Of a stretch of 64,000 nt of DNA, positions 9,743 to 19,182 are shown one piece after another. Position numbers and translations under genes: made by a program. Origin of the DNA: Bizionia myxarmorum. Lineage in GTDB: Bacteria > Bacteroidota > Bacteroidia > Flavobacteriales > Flavobacteriaceae. Under the pieces are notes generated by a model. It did no database searches. It saw only the letters and a program-made list of their open reading frames with translations, and was not told the origin of the DNA. The number at the start of each line of letters is the position of its first letter. Position 1 is the stretch's first letter. Location of the stretch: assembly GCF_008086205.1 (NCBI RefSeq), contig NZ_VSKK01000001.1, positions 1,178,001 to 1,242,000 on the forward strand. Direction: 5' to 3'.

Positions 9743-9750
9743 CAATTAGT

Positions 9751-11790
9751 TTATTTCAATATAAAAGCGCCCTTTTCACCTGTAAAGTGAAATGGGCGTT
9801 TTCTGTTTATACAGGTTTCTGCCCATCTTTTAATATAGGATTTGTAGTTGCTGCCATCCGCAATTATCACTTTCGGATTCAAAGAATCAATTAAACGATT
9901 CAGATTTATTTTGGGCGATTGGCTCAAAATAACATAATCTGGTTGAAAGGTCAAGTTTTTATAAATTCCTAAACTATCTATCACTAAAAATTGCTGATTA
10001 TTATACGTATAACTATTTGGTAGATTTTTATAGCGTACTTCCTTGATGAAATTTCCAACTTTATAATTCGAAATACTATAATCTGATATCGTATTGAGCG
10101 TATCTAGATTGTGAAATATGGAAAGGTTGTATCCTTGTTTATTCGCAATAATACTGTGTTTGCTTTTATGAAGCACGAGCATTTCATTTTGACTATGATA
10201 CCAGTAATTAGTGAAGAATAATCCTATTTGGAATAGGCAAATGCAAGATAAAGCAACTACTAAACGGCTGTAAGATTTCGAAATAAAATATTGAGTAACC
10301 AGCAGGGTAATTAGATAAAATCCAATTACCAGAAACCAATTACTTGGAATGTCCCTAAAAATAAAGGCTTCCTGTTGACCAATCCATTTAAAGAATTGAT
10401 TCATGGTGCTTATTACCTCACCAAATCCATCTGTGAATAATGATTTCGGTATATCCAATGCTGCGAACAAAAAAACAATTAATCCGTAGCCGAGAATTAA
10501 TCCTAATAATGGAATAATTACCACGTTGGTAAGCAAAAATAAACCGGGGAATTGATGAAAATAAAAAATACTTAATGGAAAAACTCCCAATTGCGCAGCC
10601 AATGAAAGGCAAATTAATGAGATGATTTTGTTTGGAAGCCAAAAGCGTGTTTTCAACTTATTATATAGTAGCGGATGAATGGCCACAATGCCAATAACGG
10701 CCAAATAGCTTAATTGAAAACCCACTTCAAAAAGGAGCATGGGATTACAAATAAGAAGTACAAAAGCCGAAATAGCCAAGGTATTGTAAATGTTGTAAGG
10801 CCGTTTTAAATACATCCCTACCGTAATGACACTAAACATGGTTACAGCGCGCAAAATAGAAGGTGATAAGCCTGCAATTACGGCATAAGTCCATAGAATG
10901 ATAAGAATTATAATGGCTTTTATATAGTGACCATTTTTGGCGAAAACCAACGGTTTTAACAGTCCTTGCAGAATAAGGAGAATGATGCCAATATGCAAAC
11001 CGGAAATTGCTAAAATATGAATGGCGCCTGCATTGACATAATCAGTATATAAACTGGCATCTATATCTTGTCGTTGACCCAATAATAAAGCATTTATAAC
11101 GGCTAACTCTGATGGCTCAAATTCATATTTTTTAAGTTTTTGGTTTAAGGTTTGTCTGACATAGTCTGCGTAACCATAAATACTATGTTTATTGGTAGAT
11201 AGAACCGAAATAGCTCCTGGATTACTATATATTTGAGCATAAATATGATGGTTTTCTAAATACTTTTTATAGTCAAATTGATAGGGATTTAATGGTCTGG
11301 AAAGTTCTTGTAATTTGCCATATACAATCAATTTGTCGTCCACTGCGTATCTCGAAATACTGTCAATTCTGGAACTATTCAATAACACTTTTCCAGAAAC
11401 GGGTTTACCATTTATACTTTGTAAATTAGCAATATACTTTCTATTGTAAGCATTTGGTTTTAGTACTTCTGAAATGCTAATTTGAAACTGCGAAATTTGC
11501 GCTTCTGAAATATCATAGTGATGGGTATAATGGCTTTCTTTGTGTAAATGGTTGTGCGTAATAACCGTTAGGTTTCCCAAACTTATAATAGTTACATACG
11601 CAACTAGCCCAAACCAAATATGCTGTTTAAACTGATTTCTGTTATAAAAGTAGAGGACTAATAAAGCTAGTAGAAGTATGCCAGTTAGCAGTACAGAAAG
11701 CGCGAGTGACCATGCCAAATGCAAACTCACTAGAATGCCTAACATGAAACAACATGTTAGTTTAACTATTGGGAAATCAAGTAGTTTCAC
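9751..11790 (-). CDS. ComEC/Rec2-family DNA uptake channel protein
   Basis: A 679-residue inner-membrane protein with an N-terminal DUF4131-type region, an OB-like periplasmic section (about 100-200) and the ComEC competence domain, recognisable by 'HILAISGLHIG' (about 257-267) followed by many helices. In natural transformation ComEC forms the channel that carries single-stranded DNA into the cytoplasm. The C-terminal metallo-beta-lactamase-like domain is present only as a short degenerate remnant (about 540-679) with no HxHxDH metal motif. It is followed on the same strand after an NlpC/P60 lipoprotein gene with a 22-bp gap, suggesting co-transcription. Confidence 0.88.
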   Translation of the reverse strand: MKLLDFPIVKLTCCFMLGILVSLHLAWSLALSVLLTGILLLALLVLYFYNRNQFKQHIWFGLVAYVTIISLGNLTVITHNHLHKESHYTHHYDISEAQISQFQISISEVLKPNAYNRKYIANLQSINGKPVSGKVLLNSSRIDSISRYAVDDKLIVYGKLQELSRPLNPYQFDYKKYLENHHIYAQIYSNPGAISVLSTNKHSIYGYADYVRQTLNQKLKKYEFEPSELAVINALLLGQRQDIDASLYTDYVNAGAIHILAISGLHIGIILLILQGLLKPLVFAKNGHYIKAIIILIILWTYAVIAGLSPSILRAVTMFSVITVGMYLKRPYNIYNTLAISAFVLLICNPMLLFEVGFQLSYLAVIGIVAIHPLLYNKLKTRFWLPNKIISLICLSLAAQLGVFPLSIFYFHQFPGLFLLTNVVIIPLLGLILGYGLIVFLFAALDIPKSLFTDGFGEVISTMNQFFKWIGQQEAFIFRDIPSNWFLVIGFYLITLLVTQYFISKSYSRLVVALSCICLFQIGLFFTNYWYHSQNEMLVLHKSKHSIIANKQGYNLSIFHNLDTLNTISDYSISNYKVGNFIKEVRYKNLPNSYTYNNQQFLVIDSLGIYKNLTFQPDYVILSQSPKINLNRLIDSLNPKVIIADGSNYKSYIKRWAETCINRKRPFHFTGEKGAFILK
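9763..9802. terminator. Imperfect hairpin at convergent gene ends
   Basis: AAAAGCGCCCTTTTCAC and GTGAAATGGGCGTTTT form an imperfect stem within the last codons of comEC. It could end transcription from the thioredoxin gene or from comEC, but the T run is short on both sides. Confidence 0.35.
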
Positions 11791-11812
11791 AATAGTAAGT
11801 TACAAAAATATC

Positions 11813-12340
11813 TTACAATATACGTCGTGCTTGAACAAAAGCGAAATACCAATAGCGCTCCGACAATTCGGAAGTCATAACACCGCGACTTGTAGATGCG
11901 TGGATAAATTCCACAAAGCCCGTTCTAGCTTCGGTAACAATGCCAACATGATTAACATTTCTGCTATTTTTACTGGTTGCAAAAAATAATAAATCGCCTT
12001 TTTGAACCTCTTTTACGTCAACCCAATCACCCACAACGGCTAATTGAGAGGTAGATCTTGGCAACTGAATGGCTTCTTTTTGAAAGGAAGTTACAATTAA
12101 ACCAGAACAATCCATACCTTTTTTGGTAGTGCCACCATACTTGTATTTTACACCATCAAAGGTTTTAGCGTAATCTATAATAGATTCAGCTTTAGCGTCA
12201 TAAGTTGTATTTTTAGACACTCTTGCTTTAGGAGCTGTCGCTGTTTTATGTGTGCGTTTCGATGTTTTAGTCACTTTTATGGACGATTTACATGCCGAAA
12301 AACATAAAAAACAGAGTAGGATGATAAAAGCTTTTTGCAT
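11813..12340 (-). CDS. NlpC/P60-family C40 peptidase lipoprotein
   Basis: A 175-residue cell-wall hydrolase. A lipoprotein signal peptide with lipobox FSAC (Cys17) leads into a basic linker and an NlpC/P60 catalytic domain with Cys78 in DCSG, His131 in HVGIV and His147 in FIHAS. Such enzymes cut the D-Glu-diamino-acid bond of peptidoglycan stem peptides. The frame extends five codons upstream to 12355; the ATG at 12340 is chosen because the signal peptide begins there. It is probably attached to the outer membrane. It lies 22 bp upstream of comEC on the same strand. Confidence 0.9.
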   Translation of the reverse strand: MQKAFIILLCFLCFSACKSSIKVTKTSKRTHKTATAPKARVSKNTTYDAKAESIIDYAKTFDGVKYKYGGTTKKGMDCSGLIVTSFQKEAIQLPRSTSQLAVVGDWVDVKEVQKGDLLFFATSKNSRNVNHVGIVTEARTGFVEFIHASTSRGVMTSELSERYWYFAFVQARRIL

Positions 12341-12447
12341 ATCCCGAAAATACACAATTTTGTTTAAAAAAATAAATACATCTTTAAAAGTTCATTGCTC
12401 ACCAATTTTAAAACGGTTACTTTTAGCTCATAATAGTATTTTGGAAT

Positions 12448-13611
12448 ATGCATGTAGTAGATTTGTTTTCGGGTTGTGGTGGTTTAGCACTGGGTTTTAA
12501 ATGGGCTGGTTTTGAAACGGTTTTTGCAAGTGATGTGGATGAAAATTGCGAAAAAACATATACCCATAACTTTCCAAATGTGCCGTTTATTACCAAAGAT
12601 TTACGGGAAATTTCAACAACTGAAATTAAAAATATAATAACTAATAATCCGGATGTGGTTATTGGAGGTCCGCCATGTCAAGGTTTTTCATTAGCCAATA
12701 AAAACAGGAATAAAGTAAAAGACGATCCAAGAAACGAATTGTTTTATGAATTTGTTCGTGTGGTTACCGATTTGCAACCCAAAGCTTTTGTTATGGAAAA
12801 TGTGCGAGGATTACTTTCCATGCAAAAAGGTGAAGTTATTAAACTGATGAGAGAGGCTTTTGAAAATGCTGGGATAGGGTATCAAGTGGATTATCAAGTT
12901 TTGCTGGCTTCAGATTATGGTGTGCCGCAAAATAGACACCGTGTTATCATGATTGGCATCCGGAAGGATTTAGAGAAGCAACCAATTTTCCCTAAAAAAA
13001 TCTATGAAAACCCCGTTACTGTTTGGGAAGCAATTTCAGATTTACCCCAAATAAAAGCTTCCGAGGGAACTAAAAAAATGACTTATGAAACCAAAGCCCA
13101 AAATAACTTTCAGGCGTTTATTAGAAAGGATAGTAAAAAAGTCAATAATCATGTGGCCATGCGCCATACCCAAAGATTAATCAATCGGTTTCAGGTAATA
13201 AAAGCGGGCGAATCTTTAGCGCATGTTTCGCAGGAGCATGCTGCGGTAAAACGTGGAAATCCCAAAGAGAAATCGAAAATTGTTTTTTCACAAAATAATC
13301 AACGCTTGCATGCTAATAAACCCGCGCCAACGATTGCAGCTTCGTTTCAAAGTAATTTTATTCATCCTTTTTTACATCGAAATTTTACAGCTCGAGAGGG
13401 TGCGCGATTGCAGTCCTTTCCTGATAATTTTATTTTTCAAGGTATGAGAACAAAAATGAGTTGGGAGAAAGGCTTGAGTCAATATCAGCAAATAGGAAAT
13501 GCGGTGCCGCCATTGTTGGGTTATGCGGTCGCTAAAATCTTGAAGGAAACGCTTGATGGAACAGATATTTCAACAGAAAAATTATTTGATGAATTACCGA
13601 TTACCGAATAA
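12448..13611 (+). CDS. DNA (cytosine-5-)-methyltransferase, solitary
   Basis: A 387-residue C5-cytosine methyltransferase with the standard motif order: I (DLFSGCGGLALGF, SAM binding, about 5-17), IV (GGPPCQGFS, catalytic Cys77), VI (MENVRG), VIII (QNRHRVIMIG), then the target-recognition region, IX and X (QIGNAVPP). It methylates cytosine in an unknown DNA sequence. No restriction endonuclease, specificity subunit or Vsr-like nuclease is next to it; the neighbours are cell-envelope genes. It may therefore be an orphan regulatory methyltransferase or a relic of a type II system. Its 3' end overlaps the convergent lpxB by 11 bp. Confidence 0.93.
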   Translation: MHVVDLFSGCGGLALGFKWAGFETVFASDVDENCEKTYTHNFPNVPFITKDLREISTTEIKNIITNNPDVVIGGPPCQGFSLANKNRNKVKDDPRNELFYEFVRVVTDLQPKAFVMENVRGLLSMQKGEVIKLMREAFENAGIGYQVDYQVLLASDYGVPQNRHRVIMIGIRKDLEKQPIFPKKIYENPVTVWEAISDLPQIKASEGTKKMTYETKAQNNFQAFIRKDSKKVNNHVAMRHTQRLINRFQVIKAGESLAHVSQEHAAVKRGNPKEKSKIVFSQNNQRLHANKPAPTIAASFQSNFIHPFLHRNFTAREGARLQSFPDNFIFQGMRTKMSWEKGLSQYQQIGNAVPPLLGYAVAKILKETLDGTDISTEKLFDELPITE

Positions 13612-14716
13612 GTGACTTATAAATTAATTGCGCCGTTTTTGCACTAGCACCTTTACCGCCTAACTTTTTTTCTAATTCGTAATATTCCAAAAACAGGGTT
13701 TTTCGAGTGGATTTATCTAAAATCTTATCCAATTCTAATTTTAAATTCTTTCGCGTAAACGCATCTTGAATTAGTTCGGTTACAACTTCCTTGTCCATAA
13801 TTAAATTCACCAATGAAATATAGCTGATGTGTTTAATTAAGCGTTTGCCAATTTGGTAGGATAACCAACTACCTTTATAACATACCACTTCTGGAACTTT
13901 AAATAGCGCCGCTTCCAAAGTTGCTGTGCCTGACGTTACTAAAGCGGCGTAAGAGACACTTAATAAATCATAGGTTTTATTGGCAATGTAATGCACGTTG
14001 GCATTTTTTATAAAGGGCTTATAAAACTCGTAATCTTGACTTGGTGCACCAGCAATCACAAATTGATACGTCGGATAATCTTCAACTAAACTCAACATTA
14101 CCGAAAGCATTTTAGAGATTTCTTGTTTTCTACTTCCTGGTAATAAGGCTATTATTGGTTTTTCGCTTAATTCGTATTCTGCTCTAAAGGTAGCTTCATC
14201 AACTTGATCACGCCCAGAAATAGCATCAATAAGTGGATGTCCCACGAAATTTACAGGATAATTATGAGTTTTATAAAACGTTTCTACAAAAGGTAAAATA
14301 ACGTACATAGCATCAATATCGCGCTTAATATGTTTAACACGACCAGCTCGTGACGCCCAAACTTGAGGAGAAATATAATAATTTGTTTTAAAACCCTGTT
14401 GTTTCGCCCATTTGGCGATGCGTAAGTTAAAACCAGAATTGTCTATAAAAATAATAACGTCTGGTTGGTAGGATTGAATATCGGTTTTGCATAAATCAAT
14501 ATCCTTAAAAATCGCGGAAAGGTTCATGATAACTTCCGCAAAACCCATAAAAGAACGCTCTTTAAAATGTTTTACCAAAGTGCCACCAACAGCTTGCATT
14601 AAATCGCCACCCCAAAACTGAAATTCAGCTTGAGAATCTTCATTTTTTAAAGCTTTCATTAAATTAGAACCATGTAAATCCCCGGAAGCTTCACCCGCAA
14701 TTATATAATATTTCAT
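13601..14716 (-). CDS. lpxB: Lipid-A-disaccharide synthase
   Basis: A 371-residue GT19-family glycosyltransferase that joins UDP-diacylglucosamine and lipid X to make the lipid A disaccharide at the inner membrane. It begins with 'MKYYIIAGEASGDLHG', the LpxB N-terminal signature, and shows GHPLIDA, LLPGSR and 'VTSGTATLEAAL' later on. The frame is open to 14758, but the extra 14 residues are not family-like, so the ATG at 14716 is chosen, one base after the small membrane-protein gene. It forms an operon with that gene and surE. Confidence 0.95.
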   Translation of the reverse strand: MKYYIIAGEASGDLHGSNLMKALKNEDSQAEFQFWGGDLMQAVGGTLVKHFKERSFMGFAEVIMNLSAIFKDIDLCKTDIQSYQPDVIIFIDNSGFNLRIAKWAKQQGFKTNYYISPQVWASRAGRVKHIKRDIDAMYVILPFVETFYKTHNYPVNFVGHPLIDAISGRDQVDEATFRAEYELSEKPIIALLPGSRKQEISKMLSVMLSLVEDYPTYQFVIAGAPSQDYEFYKPFIKNANVHYIANKTYDLLSVSYAALVTSGTATLEAALFKVPEVVCYKGSWLSYQIGKRLIKHISYISLVNLIMDKEVVTELIQDAFTRKNLKLELDKILDKSTRKTLFLEYYELEKKLGGKGASAKTAQLIYKSLIR

Positions 14717-14717
14717 A

Positions 14718-15002
14718 CTACATAAATTTAAAAAGAAAGGTGGAAATAGCAATAACAACTGTTGCTAAAAGCACACCTCGTGCGCGATAATCTTGTTTCT
14801 TTTTCAAAAATATAAAAAAGGCGGCCAAATTTAAAATAGCGCCTAGACTTACCAATTTTCCTAAAAATCCTTCAGCTGATGCATTTTTTAGCGCTAATAT
14901 AAAATCGTCGTGCGTTCCTAAAAACATTGCGGCTAAATAAACGCCAATGGCGTTGGCAACTAGACCAACAAAAAAACCAATAAAAACTTCTTTCTTAATC
15001 AT
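14718..15002 (-). CDS. Small conserved membrane protein of unknown function
   Basis: A 94-residue protein with three likely membrane helices (about 7-28, 45-65 and 73-92) and a short charged stretch (KKKQDYRARG) between the second and third. I do not recognise a family with a known role. It overlaps the end of surE by 8 bp and ends one base before lpxB, so it is translationally coupled to both. The position between surE and lpxB hints at an envelope function, but that is inference from context. Confidence 0.75.
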   Translation of the reverse strand: MIKKEVFIGFFVGLVANAIGVYLAAMFLGTHDDFILALKNASAEGFLGKLVSLGAILNLAAFFIFLKKKQDYRARGVLLATVVIAISTFLFKFM

Positions 15003-15771
15003 TAAAATTCCATGTATTTAATTGCTGAACATAATGGTGTGCTGTTAAATCAAATTGAACGGGAACAACGGAAACATAACCGTTTTCCAGAGCCCATTCA
15101 TCCGTATCTTCACCTTTATCTAAATTCACAAATTTGCCTGATAACCAATAATAATCCTTGCCTTGAGGGGTTTGACGTTTATCAAATTCTTCTTCCCAAT
15201 TGGCTTTTGCCTGTCTGCAAACTTTAATGCCTTTAATATCTTTAGTAGAAATATTTGGAATGTTTACGTTTAAAACAACACCTTCTGGTAAGCCGTTTTT
15301 TAGAACTTCTTGGGTTACTTTAGTAGCAATTATTTTGGCGGCAGTAAAATCGGCATTATAATTATAATCCAAAAGTGAAAACCCTATAGCCGGAATCCCT
15401 TCAATACCAGCTTCTAATGCGGCACTCATAGTTCCCGAATATATTACGTTTATTGATGAATTGGATCCGTGATTAATACCCGATACACAAAGATCTGGAC
15501 GTCTGCCTAAAATTTCTTTTACTGCTAACTTTACACAATCGGCAGGTGTTCCTGAACAACTATATTCTATTCGGCCAGAATCATCAATAGTAACTTTTTC
15601 TAAATGCAGCGTAGAATTTATAGTAATTGCGTGTCCCATAGCGCTTTGTGGGCTGTCCGGAGCAACTACAACTATATCACCTAAATCTTTTACGGCTTCA
15701 ATTAAAGCGCGAACACCAGGCGCCGAAATACCGTCATCATTGGTTACTAAAATAAGAGGTCTTTTTGTCAT
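14995..15771 (-). CDS. surE: 5'/3'-nucleotidase SurE
   Basis: A 258-residue metal-dependent phosphatase that removes phosphate from nucleoside 5'- and 3'-monophosphates, a stress-survival protein. The N-terminal signature 'LVTNDDGISAPGV' (with the metal-binding Asp pair), 'APDSPQSAMGHAIT', 'CSGTPADCVK' and 'SGINHGSNSS' are all present, so the active site looks complete. It is the first gene of the surE - membrane protein - lpxB operon. Confidence 0.95.
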   Translation of the reverse strand: MTKRPLILVTNDDGISAPGVRALIEAVKDLGDIVVVAPDSPQSAMGHAITINSTLHLEKVTIDDSGRIEYSCSGTPADCVKLAVKEILGRRPDLCVSGINHGSNSSINVIYSGTMSAALEAGIEGIPAIGFSLLDYNYNADFTAAKIIATKVTQEVLKNGLPEGVVLNVNIPNISTKDIKGIKVCRQAKANWEEEFDKRQTPQGKDYYWLSGKFVNLDKGEDTDEWALENGYVSVVPVQFDLTAHHYVQQLNTWNFND

Positions 15772-15925
15772 ATATATTGCCGATTCTTCAAGAAGCTAAA
15801 ATACATAAAATCATGCGTAATGTCTGAATTTATCTGGTTTAACAAAAAATTAATAGCGTTTGAATATATTGGCATGGTTTTTTCGTTAATTTAGTGAAAA
15901 ATATACTATGCATTTTTTTAGAATT

Positions 15926-18082
15926 ATGAAAAGGAACTATAACATTTTAGTTTTGGTGCTCCTACTAGCCTTTGCTTCTTGTAGCTTTACCACAAAAACA
16001 TTTCAAGACCCCGACAAAGATAAATTGCTGATTCAGGTAATAACTTATGTATTGGAGAATGGTCATTTTGACCCAAAAGCCATGGACGATTCGTTCTCAG
16101 CTAAAGTTTATACGGACTATTTAGATCAAATTGATCCGCTAAAACAATATTTCTATAAATCGGATATTGAAGAATTTTCGAAATATAAAACGGAAATAGA
16201 CAATCAATTAAAAGCATTGGATATTTCATTTTTTGCACTTACGCATGATCGTTTAATTCAAAGAATTGGAGAGGCTAAAACTATCTACAGAGATATTTTA
16301 GAAACACCATTTGATTATTCTAAAAACGAAACCTATAATGCAGATTATGAGTCTATAGATTACGTTAAAAATAAGCGCGAATTAACCGAGCGTTGGAGAC
16401 AAAGGCTGAAATATACCAATTTAGCGAGTTATGATGATTTGATGGAGCAGCAGAAAAATCTTGTTGATTTAAACAAGAAAGCGGATTCCTTGAAACTTGA
16501 TCCTATTGTAAAAAAATCGCCTAAAGAGGTTGAAAAAGAAGCAAGAGAATCGACCCTGAAAACTATCGATATTTATTACAACGATTATATTGATGATATG
16601 CATCGTGATGATTGGTTTGTATTTTACATAAATGCCATTACCCAAGAATTTGATCCGCATACTACCTATTTTGCACCTCAAGATAAGGAGGCTTTTAATC
16701 AAGATATGGCTGGTAAATTGGAAGGTATTGGCGCACGTTTGCAAAAGCGAAATGACAATACTAAAATTCTAGAATTAATATCTGGAGGTCCAGCATGGCG
16801 AGGAAAAGAATTAGAGGTTGGCGATGTTATTGTTAGAGTTCGCCAAGAAGGCGAAAAGGAACCAATCACTATTACAGGAATGCGTATTGATGATGCCATT
16901 AAATTAATAAAAGGACCAAAAGGGACTAATGTTTATTTAACGGTTAAAAAGGTTGATGGCACATCCAAGGTTATCAAAATTACGAGAGATGTGGTTGAAA
17001 TTGAAGAAACCTACGCTAAATCTGCTTTTGTAGATAAAGATGGAAAGAAATTTGGTATCATAAATCTGCCGAAATTCTATGCTGATTTCACAGATTACAA
17101 GAAATTAAATGCAGCCTCTGATGTTAAGAAAGAAATTATGCGTTTGAAAGAACAAGGCATGCAAGGTCTAGTTTTAGATCTTCGAAATAATGGCGGCGGA
17201 TCTTTGCAAACGGTTGTAGAAATGGCTGGATTGTTTATTGAAGATGGCCCAATTGTTCAGGTACGTTCTACTGAATTACCGAAAGAAGTTTTAAATGATA
17301 CTGATAAATCCATTGCTTGGGATGGTCCTTTAGTTATTCTAGTAAATGAATTTTCAGCTTCTGCTTCAGAAATTATGGCTGCGGCCATGCAAGATTACAA
17401 GCGTGCCATTATTATTGGTAGTAAACAAACTTATGGTAAAGGAACAGTTCAATCTTTCTACGATCTAAACGAATTGGTTAAGAATAATCAAGAAGGTGAT
17501 TTAGGTGCTCTAAAAGTAACAAGACAGAAGTATTACCGTATTAATGGTGGTTCTGTACAATTAGAAGGTGTGAAAAGTGATGTAGTTGTTCCAGATCGTT
17601 TTAGCTTTATTGATATTGGTGAAAAGGATCAAAAAAATCCATTAGGTTGGGATGAAATTGATGCTGCCGATTATAAAATATGGCAAGGTGATTTTGATTA
17701 TACCACTACAATTACTAATAGTAATGAACGTATGAAAGGTAACGATCAGTTGAAATTAATTTCTGATAATGCACAATGGGTTCGTGCACGAATGGACGAA
17801 AAAATTTATCCATTAAATTATTCAGATTATAAAGCACAATTAGATCGCAACGAAAGTGAATCTAAAACGTTCGAGAAAATTGGTGAATATACAACCAACT
17901 TAACATACACGTCCTTGCCATATGAGCAGAAACTTTTTGAAAAGGATACTGTGCTGCAAGATAAGCGTCAACGCTGGCATGAAAGCTTGAGCAAAGATGT
18001 TTATGTTGAAGAAGCACTACATGTATTACAAGATTTAAAAGCGTCGTATTCTGTTAAAAAAGTAGCTTCAGTTAAGGATTAA
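15926..18082 (+). CDS. Tail-specific (C-terminal processing) protease, S41 family, lipoprotein
   Basis: A 718-residue Prc-type protease. It has a lipoprotein signal with lipobox FASC (about Cys20), a helical N-terminal domain (about 30-240), a PDZ domain (about 245-340), and the S41 catalytic core with GLVLDLRNNGGGS, the Ser region FSASASEI (about 476-483) and the Lys in TYGKGT (505), forming a Ser-Lys dyad. A long C-terminal helical domain follows. It probably degrades or processes periplasmic proteins by their C-termini. The frame begins at 15908, but the ATG at 15926 gives a clean signal peptide. The next gene starts 7 bp downstream, so they are probably co-transcribed. Confidence 0.93.
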   Translation: MKRNYNILVLVLLLAFASCSFTTKTFQDPDKDKLLIQVITYVLENGHFDPKAMDDSFSAKVYTDYLDQIDPLKQYFYKSDIEEFSKYKTEIDNQLKALDISFFALTHDRLIQRIGEAKTIYRDILETPFDYSKNETYNADYESIDYVKNKRELTERWRQRLKYTNLASYDDLMEQQKNLVDLNKKADSLKLDPIVKKSPKEVEKEARESTLKTIDIYYNDYIDDMHRDDWFVFYINAITQEFDPHTTYFAPQDKEAFNQDMAGKLEGIGARLQKRNDNTKILELISGGPAWRGKELEVGDVIVRVRQEGEKEPITITGMRIDDAIKLIKGPKGTNVYLTVKKVDGTSKVIKITRDVVEIEETYAKSAFVDKDGKKFGIINLPKFYADFTDYKKLNAASDVKKEIMRLKEQGMQGLVLDLRNNGGGSLQTVVEMAGLFIEDGPIVQVRSTELPKEVLNDTDKSIAWDGPLVILVNEFSASASEIMAAAMQDYKRAIIIGSKQTYGKGTVQSFYDLNELVKNNQEGDLGALKVTRQKYYRINGGSVQLEGVKSDVVVPDRFSFIDIGEKDQKNPLGWDEIDAADYKIWQGDFDYTTTITNSNERMKGNDQLKLISDNAQWVRARMDEKIYPLNYSDYKAQLDRNESESKTFEKIGEYTTNLTYTSLPYEQKLFEKDTVLQDKRQRWHESLSKDVYVEEALHVLQDLKASYSVKKVASVKD

Positions 18083-18089
18083 AAAATTC

Positions 18090-19175
18090 ATGAGTCAACA
18101 ATCTAACTCATTAAGTCAATTAGCGCTCCAGAAATTCAAAAAAGATTTCTGGGGCGTTTTTAGTTTTGGTTTTATCATATTGGTAGGGCTGGTCTCTATA
18201 TTTGCTTATGTTATTGCCCCAGATAATTCAGAGTATGCTAACCAAATGCATTTGTCTATTCACTCTAAAAGACCGGGATTTTCTGTTGAAATGCTTACCA
18301 TCTCTCAAGATTCCGAAATAGAACAATCGGTGTTTTCTAAAGTATTTTTTGGGAAGAAAATTCAAGATACTGAAATCCCAATTACAGCCTATTCTGTTGA
18401 AAATAATACACTGACTTATACGGAATATGCTTCAGATGGATTAGAAGGTATGACCAAATCTTTAGATTTGAAGGATGCTTCTGCATCCGATATAATTTCA
18501 AATAAAACCTTTCTTTTCGGCACCGATAAATATGGTCGTGATTTATTAAGTAGAACTTTGGTAGGCGCTAGAATTTCTTTTTTTATAGGATTTATAGCCG
18601 TCTTTATTTCCCTTGTTATTGGAATTTTTATGGGAAGTGTGGCTGGTTATTTTGGAGGTCGTGTGGATGCTATTATTATGTGGTTTATAAATGTGTCTTG
18701 GTCCATCCCCACATTACTCTTGGTTATAGCGATTACTTTAGCACTAGGGAAAGGCTTTTGGCAAGTGTTTATAGCAGTAGGATTAACCATGTGGGTGGAA
18801 GTAGCTCGTGTTGTCCGCGGTCAAGTAATGGGCGTAAAAGAGATGCAATATGTAACAGCCGCTCGCGCTTTAGGATTTAATGATTTCCGCATAATAACTA
18901 AACATATTTTACCCAATATCATGGCGCCCGTTATTGTAATTTCGGCAGCCAATTTTGCAGCAGCTATTCTTATAGAAAGTGGTTTGAGCTTTTTAGGAAT
19001 TGGTGCGCAACCGCCTATGGCAAGTTGGGGAGCTATGATAAAAGATCACTACAATTACATAATTCTTGGTAAGCCTTATTTAGCTTTAATTCCGGGATTC
19101 TGTATTATGAGTTTGGTAATGGCGTTTATGCTTATGGGAAATGCGCTTCGTGATGCTTTAGATGTGAAATCGTAA
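18090..19175 (+). CDS. ABC transporter permease, OppC/DppC type
   Basis: A 361-residue inner-membrane permease of the oligopeptide/dipeptide class. One helix (about 25-45) is followed by a soluble loop of about 90 residues (51-139), then the binding-protein-dependent transport domain with 'LFGTDKYGRDLLSR', the cytoplasmic EAA loop (about 'VTAARALGFNDFRII') and five or so helices. No partner permease, ATPase or binding protein is nearby, so the rest of the transporter must be elsewhere. It follows the protease gene by 7 bp, a link that could mean uptake of protease products, but this is speculative. Confidence 0.9.
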   Translation: MSQQSNSLSQLALQKFKKDFWGVFSFGFIILVGLVSIFAYVIAPDNSEYANQMHLSIHSKRPGFSVEMLTISQDSEIEQSVFSKVFFGKKIQDTEIPITAYSVENNTLTYTEYASDGLEGMTKSLDLKDASASDIISNKTFLFGTDKYGRDLLSRTLVGARISFFIGFIAVFISLVIGIFMGSVAGYFGGRVDAIIMWFINVSWSIPTLLLVIAITLALGKGFWQVFIAVGLTMWVEVARVVRGQVMGVKEMQYVTAARALGFNDFRIITKHILPNIMAPVIVISAANFAAAILIESGLSFLGIGAQPPMASWGAMIKDHYNYIILGKPYLALIPGFCIMSLVMAFMLMGNALRDALDVKS

Positions 19176-19182
19176 AAGCATT

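Noticed and set aside
12252-12500. An 82-codon open frame overlapping the NlpC/P60 gene and the methyltransferase start
   Set aside because: It is a shadow of real genes on both sides and has no recognisable protein-like sequence.
12448-13611. Complete restriction-modification system
   Set aside because: Neighbours are an NlpC/P60 lipoprotein and lpxB; no endonuclease-like gene is present.
15859-15894. Promoter TTTG...TAATTTAG before the tail-specific protease
   Set aside because: Spacing of 24 bp is too long and the -7 match is incomplete.
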